Below, in pieces: positions 52,939 through 62,692 of a stretch of DNA of 64,000 bases (position 1 is the first letter of the stretch; every line of letters begins with the position of its first letter). The position numbers and the translations under genes are program-made. The notes under the pieces are model-generated. The model was not told the origin of the DNA and did not search any database. It was given only the letters and a program-made list of their open reading frames with translations. Location of the stretch: contig NZ_PVBR01000003.1 in assembly GCF_002980495.1 (NCBI RefSeq), positions 327,008 through 391,007 of the forward strand, in the 5' to 3' direction. This DNA comes from Phyllobacterium phragmitis (GTDB lineage: Bacteria; Pseudomonadota; Alphaproteobacteria; Rhizobiales; Rhizobiaceae).

Positions 52939-53646
52939 ATGATCCCCTCCCTCATCGCCTCCGGCTTGGCCAAGACTTTCAAAATGCATCTGCGTGGCGG
53001 TATCGAGTTGCCGGTCATTACCGACGCCGCCTTCTCACTGCAGCCCGGTCAGTGCGCTGTGCTCGGCGGTCCCTCGGGCGCCGGCAAGAGTTCCATCCTC
53101 AAGATGCTCTATGGCAACTACGCCGCCAATGCCGGCCAGATTCTCGTGCGCCACCGCGGCGCAGAGATCGATCTTGCCCGCGCAGAACCGCGGACGGTCC
53201 TTGAATTGCGCCGGGAAACGATCGGCTATGTCAGCCAGTTCCTGCGCGTCGTTCCCCGTGTCAGCGCGCTTGATATCGTGGCGGAACCGCTGGTCGAACG
53301 CGGCATCGACCGCCCGCAGGCAACGCGGCGCTCCGGCGATCTCCTTTCCCGGCTCAATCTTCCCGAGCGGCTGTGGAACCTGCCTCCCGCCACCTTCTCG
53401 GGCGGAGAGCAGCAGCGCGTCAACATCGCGCGCGGTTTCATCACCGATCATCCGATCCTGCTGCTCGACGAACCGACCGCTTCGCTCGATGCGGTGAACC
53501 GGTCGGTCGTCATCGACATGATCGCTGAAAAGAAAAAAGCCGGCGTGGCTCTTCTCGGCATCTTTCACGACGCCGATGTGCGCAGCGCAGTCGCCGACAC
53601 GATCATCGACGTCACCGGCTTCGCACCGCTTGGAAAGGACACGTAA
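52939..53646 (+). CDS. phnL: phosphonate C-P lyase system protein PhnL
   Basis: ABC-type ATPase of 235 residues. Walker [11 protein letters not shown] near residue 45, [27 protein letters not shown] near 95, signature [13 protein letters not shown] near 154 and Walker [12 protein letters not shown] near 174. It acts with the C-P lyase core rather than a membrane permease. It follows phnK by 12 bases and precedes the acetyltransferase gene by two. Confidence 0.95.
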   Translation: MIPSLIASGLAKTFKMHLRGGIELPVITDAAFSLQPGQCAVLGGPSGAGKSSILKMLYGNYAANAGQILVRHRGAEIDLARAEPRTVLELRRETIGYVSQFLRVVPRVSALDIVAEPLVERGIDRPQATRRSGDLLSRLNLPERLWNLPPATFSGGEQQRVNIARGFITDHPILLLDEPTASLDAVNRSVVIDMIAEKKKAGVALLGIFHDADVRSAVADTIIDVTGFAPLGKDT

Positions 53647-53648
53647 CC

Positions 53649-54347
53649 ATGGCCCGCCTGTCCGAAACGCCTGTTATCCATCCGACGGCGCAACTCGAAA
53701 ACTGCAGTCTCGGCCGCTACACCGAAGTCGCGGAGGGCGGACGCCTCGTGGAAACGGAACTCGGCGACTATTCCTATGTGATGGAGAACTGCCAGAGCTG
53801 GTGCGTCACCATCGGCAAGTTCGCCAATATTGCGGCGTCGGTGCGTATCAATGCGACGCATCATCCGATGTCCCGCGCCACGCTGCACCACTTCACCTAT
53901 CGCGCATCGGACTACTTCGACGATGCCGAACATGAAGCGGATTTCTTCGCGGCGCGCCGCGCCAGACGCGTCTTCATCGGTCACGACACCTGGATCGGAC
54001 ACGGCGTCACCATCCTGCCCGGCGTAACCATCGGCGACGGCGCGATTGTCGGTGCAGGTGCGGTCGTGACGAAAGATGTCGCGCCCTACACGATCGTCGG
54101 CGGCGTTCCGGCAAGGTTCATGCGCCGGCGCTTTCCCGATGCGATCGCACAGCGGATGCAGGCGCTGGCCTGGTGGGACTGGCCCCACGAAAGGCTGCGC
54201 CATGCGCTCGACGACTTCCGCCACCTCAGCGCCGAGGCGTTCCTGGACCGGCACGAAAACGCCGCCTGGTCCCACACGTCTGTGGATCGTCACGAAACTG
54301 CTATCTCAACGACAACTGAGCTTCATACGGCGGGGCTAAGAACATGA
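53649..54347 (+). CDS. phosphonate-cluster hexapeptide (LbetaH) acetyltransferase
   Basis: Left-handed beta-helix acyltransferase of 232 residues. Hexapeptide turns are clear in [78 protein letters not shown]; the Asn-rich NATHHP segment carries the likely catalytic histidine. This type recurs in alphaproteobacterial phn operons, perhaps replacing the GNAT enzyme PhnO that acetylates aminoalkylphosphonates. The exact acceptor is inference. Confidence 0.85.
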   Translation: MARLSETPVIHPTAQLENCSLGRYTEVAEGGRLVETELGDYSYVMENCQSWCVTIGKFANIAASVRINATHHPMSRATLHHFTYRASDYFDDAEHEADFFAARRARRVFIGHDTWIGHGVTILPGVTIGDGAIVGAGAVVTKDVAPYTIVGGVPARFMRRRFPDAIAQRMQALAWWDWPHERLRHALDDFRHLSAEAFLDRHENAAWSHTSVDRHETAISTTTELHTAGLRT

Positions 54348-54432
54348 TGACACTCGGCCCCCTCCGCCGCCCCGAATGGCTGGCAGGGCGCCGCGACGTC
54401 TCCGGTTTAGACTGCGTCGAAAGAGGAACTCG

Positions 54433-55272
54433 ATGACCGCCATCTCCATTCGAAATCTGTCCAAGAGCTTCGGCAAGAAGCGTGCGCTGGACAATATCAG
54501 CCTCGACATTCAACGCGGCGAGATGGTTGCGCTGATCGGCGCGTCCGGCTCCGGCAAGAGCACCCTCATCCGCCACATCTGCGGGCTGGAAATCGGCCTG
54601 GCGGGGGAAAGCACGATCGACGTTCTCGGCAGTCCGATGCAGGGCGGCGGCCGGCTGTCGGCGAAGGCGCGCGAAATACGCCGCAACATCGGCGTGGTTT
54701 TCCAGCAGTTCAACCTTGTCGGACGATTGTCGGTGTTATCGAATGTGCTGCTCGGCAATCTTGGCCGGATACCGGCCTGGCGGGGCACGCTCGGCCTGTT
54801 CACGTCGAAAGAGAAGCTGGCCGCCCGCGAAGCGCTCGCCCGGGTCGGCATTCCCGAAGTCGCCTGGCAACGCGCATCCACGCTCTCGGGCGGCCAGCAG
54901 CAGCGCGCGGCGATCGCCCGCACGCTCGTGCAACGCTCCAACATCCTGCTTGCCGATGAGCCGATCGCCTCGCTCGATCCCTCCTCCGCGCGGCGCATCA
55001 TGGAGATCCTCGCCGCCGTCAACCGGGACGAGCAGATCACCTGCGTCGTGTCGTTACACCAGGTCGAATATGCGCGCCGCTATTGCCCGCGCACCATTGC
55101 ACTGCGCGACGGGCGCATCGTCTTCGACGGTCCGTCGTCGGAACTGACGAACCAGATGCTGGTGGAGCTTTACGGCGCCAGTTCCGAGGAACTGATTTTG
55201 CCGGATACGCCATCGCAGCCGGCCAAACCGAAACGCGTCACGAAACCAGGGCGCGTTCCGGCATTCGCATAG
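54433..55272 (+). CDS. phnC: phosphonate ABC transporter ATP-binding protein PhnC
   Basis: Importer ATPase of 279 residues. Walker A GASGSGKST near residue 37, GVVFQQFNLVGRLSVLSNVLLGNLGRIPAWRGTLGLF, the strong PhnC signature near 85-120, then SGGQQQRAAIARTL and ILLADEPIASLD. AAGAGGAA precedes the ATG at 54433. It powers uptake by PhnD and PhnE encoded downstream. Confidence 0.95.
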   Translation: MTAISIRNLSKSFGKKRALDNISLDIQRGEMVALIGASGSGKSTLIRHICGLEIGLAGESTIDVLGSPMQGGGRLSAKAREIRRNIGVVFQQFNLVGRLSVLSNVLLGNLGRIPAWRGTLGLFTSKEKLAAREALARVGIPEVAWQRASTLSGGQQQRAAIARTLVQRSNILLADEPIASLDPSSARRIMEILAAVNRDEQITCVVSLHQVEYARRYCPRTIALRDGRIVFDGPSSELTNQMLVELYGASSEELILPDTPSQPAKPKRVTKPGRVPAFA

Positions 55273-55297
55273 TCAACACATCAACAGGGAGCTTATC

Positions 55298-56287
55298 ATG
55301 AACGCATTTCTCAAGGGCGCGGCAGCCACTGCCTTCGCCATTATCCTGTCAAGCGCGGCGATCGCCGAAGAGATCAATTTCGGCATCATCTCCACGGAAT
55401 CGCAACAGAACCTGAAGCCGAAATGGGAGCCGCTTCTGGCTGACCTGTCCAAGGCCACCGGTCTCGAGGTGAAACCCTTCTTCGCATCCGACTATTCCGG
55501 CGTCATCGAAGGCATGCGCTTCGGCAAGGTGCAGCTTGCCTGGTACGGCAACAAGTCGGCTATGGAAGCCGTGGACCGCGCCGGCGGCGAAGTGTTCGTT
55601 CAGTCGGTCGATGTCGGAGGCAATCCCGGCTACTGGTCCGTCATCCTCGCGCCCAAGGACAGCAAGCTGAACTCGGTCGAAGACCTGCTGAAATGCGACA
55701 AGTCGCTGAATTTCGGCCTTGGCGATCCGAATTCGACGTCAGGCTTCCTGGTGCCGACCACGTTCATCTTCGCAGCCAACAATGTGGATCCGAAGGACTG
55801 CTTCAAGAACGTGACCAACGCCAACCACGAGATCAATGCCATGTCCGTCGCCAATAGCCAGTTGGACGCAGCGACGAACAACACCGAAAATATGACTGTA
55901 ATAGAGAAGAATGCTCCTGATGCGTTTGCCAAGCTGAAGGTGATCTGGAAGTCGCCGCTCATCCCGTCCGACCCGCTGGTTTGGCGCAAGGATCTGCCGG
56001 AAGAAACCAAGGCCAAGCTCCGGGAATTCTTCGTGACCTATGGAACCGACAAGTCGAAGGGCGACATCGCACACGAGAAGGAAGTGCTCGCCGGCCTCGA
56101 ATGGGCGCCGTTCAGGCCCTCGACCGATGACCAGCTCTTGCCGATCCGCATCATGGAACTCACGAAGAACATCGCCAAGATCCAGGGTGACGCCTCGCTG
56201 CCCGAGGCCGAGAAGAAGGCGCAGATCGAGAAACTGGAAGCTGACAAGGTCAGGTTCGAGGAAAAGCTGAAGTCGACCCAGGGCTAA
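55298..56287 (+). CDS. phnD: phosphonate ABC transporter substrate-binding protein PhnD
   Basis: Periplasmic phosphonate-binding protein of 329 residues. Signal peptide to about residue 23, then NFGIISTESQQNLKPKWEPLLADLSKATGLEVKPFFASDYSGVIEGMRFGKVQLAWYGNKSAMEAVDRAGGEVF, the PhnD opening. The second half has NFGLGDPNSTSGFLVPTTFIFAANNVDPKDCF and IPSDPLVWRKDLPEE. High-affinity capture of alkylphosphonates, notably 2-aminoethylphosphonate type ligands. Confidence 0.96.
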   Translation: MNAFLKGAAATAFAIILSSAAIAEEINFGIISTESQQNLKPKWEPLLADLSKATGLEVKPFFASDYSGVIEGMRFGKVQLAWYGNKSAMEAVDRAGGEVFVQSVDVGGNPGYWSVILAPKDSKLNSVEDLLKCDKSLNFGLGDPNSTSGFLVPTTFIFAANNVDPKDCFKNVTNANHEINAMSVANSQLDAATNNTENMTVIEKNAPDAFAKLKVIWKSPLIPSDPLVWRKDLPEETKAKLREFFVTYGTDKSKGDIAHEKEVLAGLEWAPFRPSTDDQLLPIRIMELTKNIAKIQGDASLPEAEKKAQIEKLEADKVRFEEKLKSTQG

Positions 56288-56378
56288 CGACCTCGCCCCC
56301 GGCCATCCGGGCCCTCCTCTTTGACCGGTCGCGACTCCCTGAGGCGCGACCGGTCCCACAATCCGGTCGAGATCCAAA

Positions 56379-57197
56379 ATGGAACATACCGCAAAGATCA
56401 TGAGCCCTGAGCAGGCCCGTCCGGACGTGGAGCGGGACTGGGCACGCAGTGGATGGACAGCCGGCAGCTGGATCGTCCTTGTCCTGCTCCTCGTCTGGAG
56501 CTGGGCTCCCGCCGAGATGCCGCGCTGGACATTTCTGTTCACCGACGCCGGCAATATGGCCGAATATGCCAGTGGCTTCGCGCGTCCGGACTTCTCTGAA
56601 TGGCGCTATTACATGCAGGAGATGGTGGTCACCATTCAGATCGCGCTGTGGGGCACGTTTCTGGCCGGCGTCTTCGCCATCCCCTTTGGCATCCTGTCGG
56701 CCAGCAACATCGCGCCCTGGTATATCGTACAGCCCGTGCGCCGCCTGATGGATGCCTGCCGCTCGATCCACGAATTGGTGTTCGCCGTGCTCTTCGTCGT
56801 CGCCGTCGGCCTTGGGCCATTCGCCGGTGTGATGGCGCTTTTCATCCACACGACCGGTATTCTCGCCAAACTCTTCTCCGAGGCCGTGGAGGCGATCGAT
56901 GCGCGCCCGGTCGAAGCGATCCGGGCAACAGGCGCAACGCGGCTCCAGGAAGTGGTGTTCGGCGTGGTGCCGCAGGTCATGCCGCTTTGGATGTCTTATG
57001 CACTTTACCGCTTCGAATCCAACGTGCGCGCCGCGACCGTCCTTGGCGTGATAGGAGCTGGCGGCATCGGCCAGGTGCTCTTCGAATCCATCCGTGGCTT
57101 CTACTATCCGCAGGCTGCGGCCATGCTGATCATCATGCTTGTGACCGTGTCGCTCATCGACGTCCTGTCCCAGCAAATGCGCAAGCTGTTTCTCTGA
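56379..57197 (+). CDS. phnE: phosphonate ABC transporter permease PhnE
   Basis: Membrane permease of 272 residues with about six helices. Family marks: [69 protein letters not shown] and the EAA loop [37 protein letters not shown]. Only one phnE is present, so it should work as a homodimer. The 91-base gap from phnD holds no gene. Confidence 0.94.
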   Translation: MEHTAKIMSPEQARPDVERDWARSGWTAGSWIVLVLLLVWSWAPAEMPRWTFLFTDAGNMAEYASGFARPDFSEWRYYMQEMVVTIQIALWGTFLAGVFAIPFGILSASNIAPWYIVQPVRRLMDACRSIHELVFAVLFVVAVGLGPFAGVMALFIHTTGILAKLFSEAVEAIDARPVEAIRATGATRLQEVVFGVVPQVMPLWMSYALYRFESNVRAATVLGVIGAGGIGQVLFESIRGFYYPQAAAMLIIMLVTVSLIDVLSQQMRKLFL

Positions 57198-57244
57198 TAT
57201 CCTGCCCGATCTATTTCATGTCAAAATCCGGAAAGTCTACCTGA

Positions 57245-58381
57245 ATGCCGCAAGAAACCGTCCTCTCCAATGCGCGGATCGTCCTCGAAAACGAGATCGT
57301 CACCGGCTCTATCCTCATTCGTGACGGGCTCATAGCCGGCATGGACAGCGGCCATTCCGACCAGGGCGAAGACATGGCGGGCGACTATATCATTCCAGGT
57401 CTCGTTGAACTTCACACCGATCATCTGGAGTCCCACTATAGTCCGCGTCCTGGCGTGGTATGGGACGCCCTCGCGGCGTTGCAAGCGCATGATGCGCAGG
57501 TGGCCGCCTCGGGCATCACGACGGTGTTTGATTGTCTGCGTCTTGGATCTGACGAGGATTCAGGCTTCCAGAAAGGTGAAATGCGAACCATTGCCGACGC
57601 AATCCGCTGCGCCAGCTCGGAAGATCGCCTGCGTGCCAGCCATTTCATCCATCTGCGCTGCGAAGTCTCGGCAAGCGACGTGCTCGAGCATTTCGCGGAT
57701 TTCCACGGCGACCCCCAGGTAAAGCTGGCTTCTCTGATGGATCACGCTCCCGGCCAGCGCCAGTTCCAGACACTTGATCAATATACGCTCTACTACAAGA
57801 AGAAGCGCGGTCTCAACGATGCCGATTTCGATCGTTTCATGGCCAGGCGCATCGAGGAGTCGAACCGCTATGCGGCCCCGCACCGCAAAGCGATCGTCGA
57901 AGCGTGCAACAAGCACCGCATCGCCATCGCCAGCCACGACGACGCGACGGTCGAGCATGTCGCGGAATCCAGGGCGTTCGGGGTGCGGGTGGCAGAGTTC
58001 CCGACGAGCATGGAGGCGGCGAAGGCTTCGCACGAAACCGGCATGGCCGTGCTGATGGGCGCACCCAATGTGGTACGCGGCAAATCCCATTCCGGCAACA
58101 TCTCGGCCAAGACGTTGGCTGATGCCGGCGTACTTGACGTACTTTCGTCGGACTATGTGCCGTTCAGCCTGATCTATGCGCCATTCGTACTCGCCGACGA
58201 GGGCGGCATGAGCCTGTCGGAAAGCATTCGTCTGGTGACCGCAACGCCGGCGCGCACCGTGGGTCTTGCCGATCGCGGCAACATCGCCAGCGGCCTGCGC
58301 GCCGACCTGGTGCGCGTGCGCAGGCCGGCCGGCGTGCCGGTCGTCCGCTCGGTCTGGCGCGAGGGCCGTCGCGTTGCCTGA
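57245..58381 (+). CDS. phnM: alpha-D-ribose 1-methylphosphonate 5-triphosphate diphosphatase PhnM
   Basis: Amidohydrolase-superfamily enzyme of 378 residues that removes pyrophosphate from the ribosyl-triphosphate intermediate before PhnJ acts. Metal motif HTDHLESHYSPRPGVVWD is near residues 57-74, ASHDDATVEHV near 231 and LSSDYVPFSLIYAPF near 300. The 3' end shares bases with the start region of phnN. Full length. Confidence 0.95.
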   Translation: MPQETVLSNARIVLENEIVTGSILIRDGLIAGMDSGHSDQGEDMAGDYIIPGLVELHTDHLESHYSPRPGVVWDALAALQAHDAQVAASGITTVFDCLRLGSDEDSGFQKGEMRTIADAIRCASSEDRLRASHFIHLRCEVSASDVLEHFADFHGDPQVKLASLMDHAPGQRQFQTLDQYTLYYKKKRGLNDADFDRFMARRIEESNRYAAPHRKAIVEACNKHRIAIASHDDATVEHVAESRAFGVRVAEFPTSMEAAKASHETGMAVLMGAPNVVRGKSHSGNISAKTLADAGVLDVLSSDYVPFSLIYAPFVLADEGGMSLSESIRLVTATPARTVGLADRGNIASGLRADLVRVRRPAGVPVVRSVWREGRRVA

Positions 58382-59030
58382 AGCAAAATCCCGTTCCGTT
58401 GCGGACGTGCCGGTTCATGCCGGCACCCTGCTGGCGGTCGTCGGTCCGAGCGGCGCGGGGAAGGACAGTCTGATCGCCTACGCAAGACAACGGCTGGTGT
58501 CGAATTCATCGGTCCTGTTCGTGCGCCGTGTCATCACACGTCCGGCATTCGCATCGACCGAGGAACACGATACCTGTTCACCCGAAGCATTCGCGGCAGC
58601 TCGAGCCGCCGGCGCCTTCGCTGTCGATTGGGAGGCGCACGGGTTGCGCTATGGCGTGCCGCGCAAAACGCACGCGCACCTCGACCGGGGTGGTGTGGCG
58701 GTCCTCAATGGCTCGCGCGCGGCCCTGCCCAACATCCGGTCGGCATTCGGCACGTTGACCACGGTTCTCGTCACCTGCGATCCTGATATCCTGGCAGCGC
58801 GGTTAGCTGCTCGCCGCCGCGAAAGCAAAGCCGAAATCGAGCGGCGCCTGCGACGCGCCATGATCGAGGCTCCCGATATCGAAGATGCGATCGAGATCGA
58901 CAACAGCTGCGAGCTTGCCCTCGCCGGTGATATTCTGGTGTCTGTGATCCGCAAGATTGCGAGATCCACCGAAGGCTGTGGCGGTCCGGTACCTGCCTCC
59001 GCCGAGCTGGCGATGGAAACAGACAAATGA
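58374..59030 (+). CDS. phnN: ribose 1,5-bisphosphate phosphokinase PhnN
   Basis: Guanylate-kinase-fold enzyme of about 218 residues that turns ribose 1,5-bisphosphate into PRPP, the end of C-P lyase product recycling. P-loop VVGPSGAGKDSLI is near residues 22-34; RRVITRP and the FAVDWEAHGLRYGVP segment are typical. No ATG is available at the right place. A TTG at 58374 with GAGGG eight bases upstream is the best start; a GTG at 58407 would give 207 residues. The gene overlaps phnM by eight bases and the MFS gene by four. Confidence 0.92.
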   Translation: MPEAKSRSVADVPVHAGTLLAVVGPSGAGKDSLIAYARQRLVSNSSVLFVRRVITRPAFASTEEHDTCSPEAFAAARAAGAFAVDWEAHGLRYGVPRKTHAHLDRGGVAVLNGSRAALPNIRSAFGTLTTVLVTCDPDILAARLAARRRESKAEIERRLRRAMIEAPDIEDAIEIDNSCELALAGDILVSVIRKIARSTEGCGGPVPASAELAMETDK

Positions 59031-60283
59031 GCAGCGGCAAGGTTGCAGGGGCAGCGATCTGGGCGCTCGGCGCCACCCAGATTATCGGCTATGGCACGCT
59101 CTATTATAGCTACAGCATGCTCGCGCCCGCCGTGGCGGAAGAACTGGCCTGGTCTCGGCAATGGGTGCTTGCCGTTTTTTCCGTGGCGCTGTTCGCCAGC
59201 GCCCTGATGGCTCCCGTCGCGGGACATTTGGCCGACAGGTTCGGTGCCGGAAAAATGATGATGCCCGGATCGGCGGCCGCAGCCGCGGCCCTCCTCTTAT
59301 GTGCGCTTGCGCCCGGGCGCTGGAGCTTCACGGCCGGCGTGCTGGCGATGGAACTCGCCTCCTGCTTCGTGCTCTACAGCACGGCCTTCGTGGCGCTCGT
59401 TCAGTTGGGCGGCGGTAACGCCCAGCGAAGCATCACGCACCTGACCCTGATCGCCGGATTTGCCTCGACACTGTTCTGGCCGCTCACTGCGATGTTGCAC
59501 GAGCATCTGAGCTGGCGGGAGATCTTTGCCGTGTTCGCCGCACTCCATCTGGCGGTGTGCCTGCCGGTCCACGCCTGGCTTGCAAGGCGCTCGCGCTATG
59601 TCGATGAAAATTTGGACAATAGCAAACAGCCCGCCGAAAACAAAGATCCGGCAAGCCGTCAGCGTCGCGGAGCGTCACCCCTTTTCCTCCTGATGCTCGC
59701 AGCGTTCGCGATCGAAGGCTTTGTCCTCTCAGCCGTCCTCGTCCAGATGGTCCCTCTGCTCGCGGCGGTAGGTCTTGGCGCAAGCAGCGTTTTCGTCGCA
59801 ACCCTTTTCGGACCATCGCAGGTCGCGAGCCGTCTCATCAACATGCTGTTCGGCAATGCCTTGCGGCAGACCTGGCTGGCGCTCGGCGCGACGGGCGCGC
59901 TTTGCGCCGGGCTGGCGGTGCTGCTCCTCACCGCGCCCTCGCTATCTGGCGCGGTCCTCTTTGCCATCCTTTTCGGCCTCGGCTCCGGCCTGATGAGCAT
60001 CGTCGGCGGCACACTGCCGCTCGAGGTGTTCGGTCGCGACGGTTACGGAGCGCGCGTCGGCTGGATCACCGCCGCCCGCCAGTTCAGCTCTGCCTTTGCA
60101 CCTTTCGGCTTTGCCCTGATGATGGCTGGCCTGGGCGTGTTTCCTGCTCTGTGGATCAACGCTTTGATTGGCCTGGCTGGTATCGGCGCATTCGCCGGCA
60201 TCGCCATAATGCAGGTCCGCGCGCACAAGAGCGCCTTGGCGCGCGAGATCGAAATCCGACTTGGGATGGAAATTACGTCCTAG
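59027..60283 (+). CDS. MFS transporter at the end of the phn operon
   Basis: Membrane protein of 418 residues with twelve helices; opening VAGAAIWALGATQIIGYGTLYYSYSMLAPAVAEELAWSRQWVLAVFSVALFASALMAPVAGHLADRFGAGKMM contains the motif A variant GHLADRFG. The long central loop between helices 6 and 7 is charged (RRSRYVDENLDNSKQPAENKDPASRQRRG). Its ATG overlaps the phnN stop, so it is part of the phn operon, which is unusual. It may export a by-product or import an alternative phosphonate; neither is proven. Confidence 0.87.
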   Translation: MSSGKVAGAAIWALGATQIIGYGTLYYSYSMLAPAVAEELAWSRQWVLAVFSVALFASALMAPVAGHLADRFGAGKMMMPGSAAAAAALLLCALAPGRWSFTAGVLAMELASCFVLYSTAFVALVQLGGGNAQRSITHLTLIAGFASTLFWPLTAMLHEHLSWREIFAVFAALHLAVCLPVHAWLARRSRYVDENLDNSKQPAENKDPASRQRRGASPLFLLMLAAFAIEGFVLSAVLVQMVPLLAAVGLGASSVFVATLFGPSQVASRLINMLFGNALRQTWLALGATGALCAGLAVLLLTAPSLSGAVLFAILFGLGSGLMSIVGGTLPLEVFGRDGYGARVGWITAARQFSSAFAPFGFALMMAGLGVFPALWINALIGLAGIGAFAGIAIMQVRAHKSALAREIEIRLGMEITS

Positions 60284-60625
60284 CGTTCTTTCGGCAGCTT
60301 TTAGCAGATCCATCGGGATATTGAGTGTGCGTGCAAGGTCGTTGGCTGTCCCCATCGGCATGATGCCCATTGGCAAGCCGCTTTCCATTGCTGCAACGGC
60401 TGCGGAAGAAACCGAGCCGTCCCCGCCACATACGATAACGAGATCGGCGGTATCGCGGAGCCGCACGATGTCACGCGCGATCTCCGGCAACGGCTCGACG
60501 GTGACGGCCAGGCCGCCGCTTTTGAGCCGCTTTATGACGGGTGCAATCGATTCCTGACCACGTCGTGCCTTCGGGTTGACGAGAAGAAGCGCGCGTCTGG
60601 TGATGATCTCATTCCTTCGGTGCAT
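60284..60625 (-). pseudogene. diacylglycerol/lipid kinase family protein, N-terminal fragment
   Basis: The frame begins MHRRNEIITRRALLLVNPKARRGQESIAPVIKRL and contains the DAGK catalytic motif VIVCGGDGSVSSAAVAAMESGLPMGIMPMGTANDLARTLNIPMDL, as in YegS-type lipid kinases. Homology ends near residue 112, exactly where the convergent MFS gene ends (60283). The remaining open codons are antisense to that gene. The C-terminal two thirds of the kinase are missing, so the gene is a truncated remnant with an intact start. Confidence 0.8.
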
Positions 60626-60923
60626 TCAAGCGATCAGTTGGAGCGGCGTATATAGGCGGATCTTCTCTGCCGTTTCCACTATTTTACCTCAACACCATAT
60701 CTAACCCATTGGAATCTGAAAATAAAAACAGCAAGACTACTGATCTTGGCCTTTCAAACCACAGTGTTTTCCCTCTGGCCACGATGCAGCGCTTTGTCGA
60801 TGAGCGCCTGAAGAGCGTCTTTTCGAGCAAAAAGTTTCGGCCCGATGTCGATTCTGCCGAAGCTTATTCGTCTTATAGGCAGGTAGACCAGTCGGGCTGC
60901 CGCAAATCAAAGGAGATAAGACG
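60626..60923. other. intergenic region, divergent promoters
   Basis: About 300 bases between the truncated lipid kinase start and the YciI gene. No gene is supported; a 78-codon frame at 60709 lacks homology and is overrun by the YciI ribosome binding site. It should contain promoters for both flanking genes. Confidence 0.4.
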
Positions 60924-61340
60924 ATGCGTGTCATGGTTCTGGTGAAGGCGACGGAGGACAGCGAGGCGGGCACCATGCCCTCGAACGAGCTTCTCGAGGC
61001 TATGGGCAAATACAACGAAGAGCTGGTCAATGCCGGCGTCATGCTGGCCGGCGAGGGTTTGAAGACGTCGTCGAACGGCAAGCGCGTGGCCTTCGACGGC
61101 CCGAACCGCACCGTTATCGACGGGCCGTTCGCCGCGATCAACGAGCTGGTCGCCGGTTTCTGGCTCTGGCAGGTGAAGGACATGGCCGAGGCGGTCGAAT
61201 GGGCCAAACGCTGCCCCAACCCGATGCCCGGCCCGAGCGAACTCGAAATCCGTCCAGTGTTCGAACTGGAGGACTTCGGCCAAAGCGAGGCGGTGGAGCG
61301 TCACCACAAATCGGGCGAGAAGATCGCGAAGAAGAATTGA
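60924..61340 (+). CDS. YciI family (DGPF domain) protein
   Basis: Small cytosolic protein of 138 residues with the YCII fold. Family pattern: MRVMVLVKATEDSEAGTMPSNELLEAMGKYNEELVNAGVMLAGEGLKTSSNGKRVAFDGPNRTVIDGPFAAINELVAGFWLWQVKDMAEAVEWAKRCP. It resembles dehydrochlorination-type ferredoxin-like proteins; function mostly unknown, often found near ECF sigma factors. AAAGGAGATAAG precedes the ATG. Isolated here. Confidence 0.9.
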   Translation: MRVMVLVKATEDSEAGTMPSNELLEAMGKYNEELVNAGVMLAGEGLKTSSNGKRVAFDGPNRTVIDGPFAAINELVAGFWLWQVKDMAEAVEWAKRCPNPMPGPSELEIRPVFELEDFGQSEAVERHHKSGEKIAKKN

Positions 61341-61478
61341 ACGATCCCGCAGCGGCAGGCGCCCGACTGGGTGCCGCCGCGCCTATCTCAGGACTGTTTC
61401 CAAAACGGAAACCCGCCCGAATGCAACTGCAACGATTGCGCTGCGACGGTTCAGCCAGATGTGCCCCGAACAAGACCA

Positions 61479-62492
61479 CTAAATTCGGATTGGCCCGGCC
61501 CGCGCATCGGACAGCGCATAATCGTCAGCCTCATAATCAAAGAGTTCCCACGGGTAGGCGGCAAGCTGAGGTAAAACGTCTCGCCAGTCGCGATCGTGCA
61601 TCGCTTCTAGAAGCCATTGCACCGCTTCGGGTACGGTATCGGCGTAGGTTCCTGCTGCTGGCGCAGAGGATGCGCAGACCAGGGCATGCTCCACGGACCA
61701 AGGAGTCGTCCCCAGGGACGGCAGACATGGCCCGTCAGGTAGACCCACGAGTTCGGCATCGCACTCCATCGCAGCCATGATCGCCCTGCCAATCTCGACG
61801 ACTGTCGGGGCGTCAGCGTCAGTGACGTTCAACACCGACGGTGCATGGCCTTTCAACGCGTGAACCACGGCATTGGCGATTGCCTTGGTGGACGTTGTCT
61901 GGAACCGGCTGCGGCCAGCATAGGCGAGCGGAATGCGTTGCCGGCCGTCGAGCAATCGTTTGGCAAACCACCATTCCCTAGCGTGCTTGCTATAGGGCCC
62001 GTGAATCGCGCAGGGGCGCAGGATCGTCACAGGGATGCGGGCACCAGAAAGCAGCGTTTGCTCCATCGCGACCTTGCGCGTCGAGTAGGTCTGCGGTCCT
62101 GGCGCAACAGTCGGATGGTCTTCACTGATCGGCACGGGGAACCGAGGAAAGCCGGTTTCACGCGCTTCGTCCAGCGTCCGCCCGTCGGTATCGCGATAAA
62201 CGCTGGCGCTGGAGGTCGCTACGATACGGCCGACCCTATCCTGGACCGATCGCAGCTCTTCAGCATGTGCCGCGTCCATTGAAATGCAGTCCATCATGAG
62301 GTCTGCGCCTTCGCCGAGCGCGCTCGCGAGAGCACCTGACACGCTGCGATCGAGCGTCACGTGCCGCCAAGGCCCTTTGGCAGGCGGCGCCGCTCGGCTA
62401 GCCAGGCGGACGTCCCAACCTCGACGAGCGAGGGTTGCGGCGACTGCAAGCCCGATCTGTCCTGTCCCGCCGATGATAAATGCTAATGGCAT
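61479..62492 (-). CDS. NAD-dependent epimerase/dehydratase family protein
   Basis: Short-chain (extended SDR) enzyme of 337 residues. The Rossmann motif FIIGGTGQIGLAVAATLARRG is near residues 4-24, and the catalytic serine/tyrosine/lysine group appears as ATSSASVY near 105 and YSTRK near 148. It may epimerise or reduce a nucleotide sugar or related substrate; unknown. The start is ATG 62492, or a GTG at 62510 without a ribosome binding site. Divergent from the enolase-superfamily gene. Confidence 0.85.
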   Translation of the reverse strand: MPLAFIIGGTGQIGLAVAATLARRGWDVRLASRAAPPAKGPWRHVTLDRSVSGALASALGEGADLMMDCISMDAAHAEELRSVQDRVGRIVATSSASVYRDTDGRTLDEARETGFPRFPVPISEDHPTVAPGPQTYSTRKVAMEQTLLSGARIPVTILRPCAIHGPYSKHAREWWFAKRLLDGRQRIPLAYAGRSRFQTTSTKAIANAVVHALKGHAPSVLNVTDADAPTVVEIGRAIMAAMECDAELVGLPDGPCLPSLGTTPWSVEHALVCASSAPAAGTYADTVPEAVQWLLEAMHDRDWRDVLPQLAAYPWELFDYEADDYALSDARAGPIRI

Positions 62493-62669
62493 GGGTAAGA
62501 GATGGCTCACTCATATGTTGTCGTCTGCCAAACGAAGCTTTGATGCGCATCCGCCATATCGTTTCGTATTTCATATTCGATTGCAACGTCCGCTAAGTCC
62601 AGATCGGAATCTGGCCCCGTCTCCTTGAATTACGGCAGGTCGGCAAGTCCGGTACTCTACGTGCCTAAT

Positions 62670-62692
62670 TGTTGACAATACTGTTGACAATA
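62670..62692. promoter_or_regulatory. tandem TGTTGACAATA repeats upstream of the enolase-type gene
   Basis: TGTTGACAATA occurs at 62670-62680 and again at 62682-62692, one base apart. TTGACA also fits a -35 element. The repeats lie 46 bases before the gene start and could be an operator for a GntR/LysR-type regulator not present in this window. Confidence 0.45.

Noticed and set aside
59942..60283. C-terminal half of the 227-codon lipid kinase frame
   Set aside because: It is antisense to the MFS gene and has no kinase homology.
60709..60945. 78-codon frame before the YciI gene
   Set aside because: It overlaps the YciI start and ribosome binding site and shows no homology.
61199..61780. 193-codon plus-strand frame
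   Set aside because: It begins inside the YciI gene and ends antisense to the epimerase; arginine-rich shadow composition.
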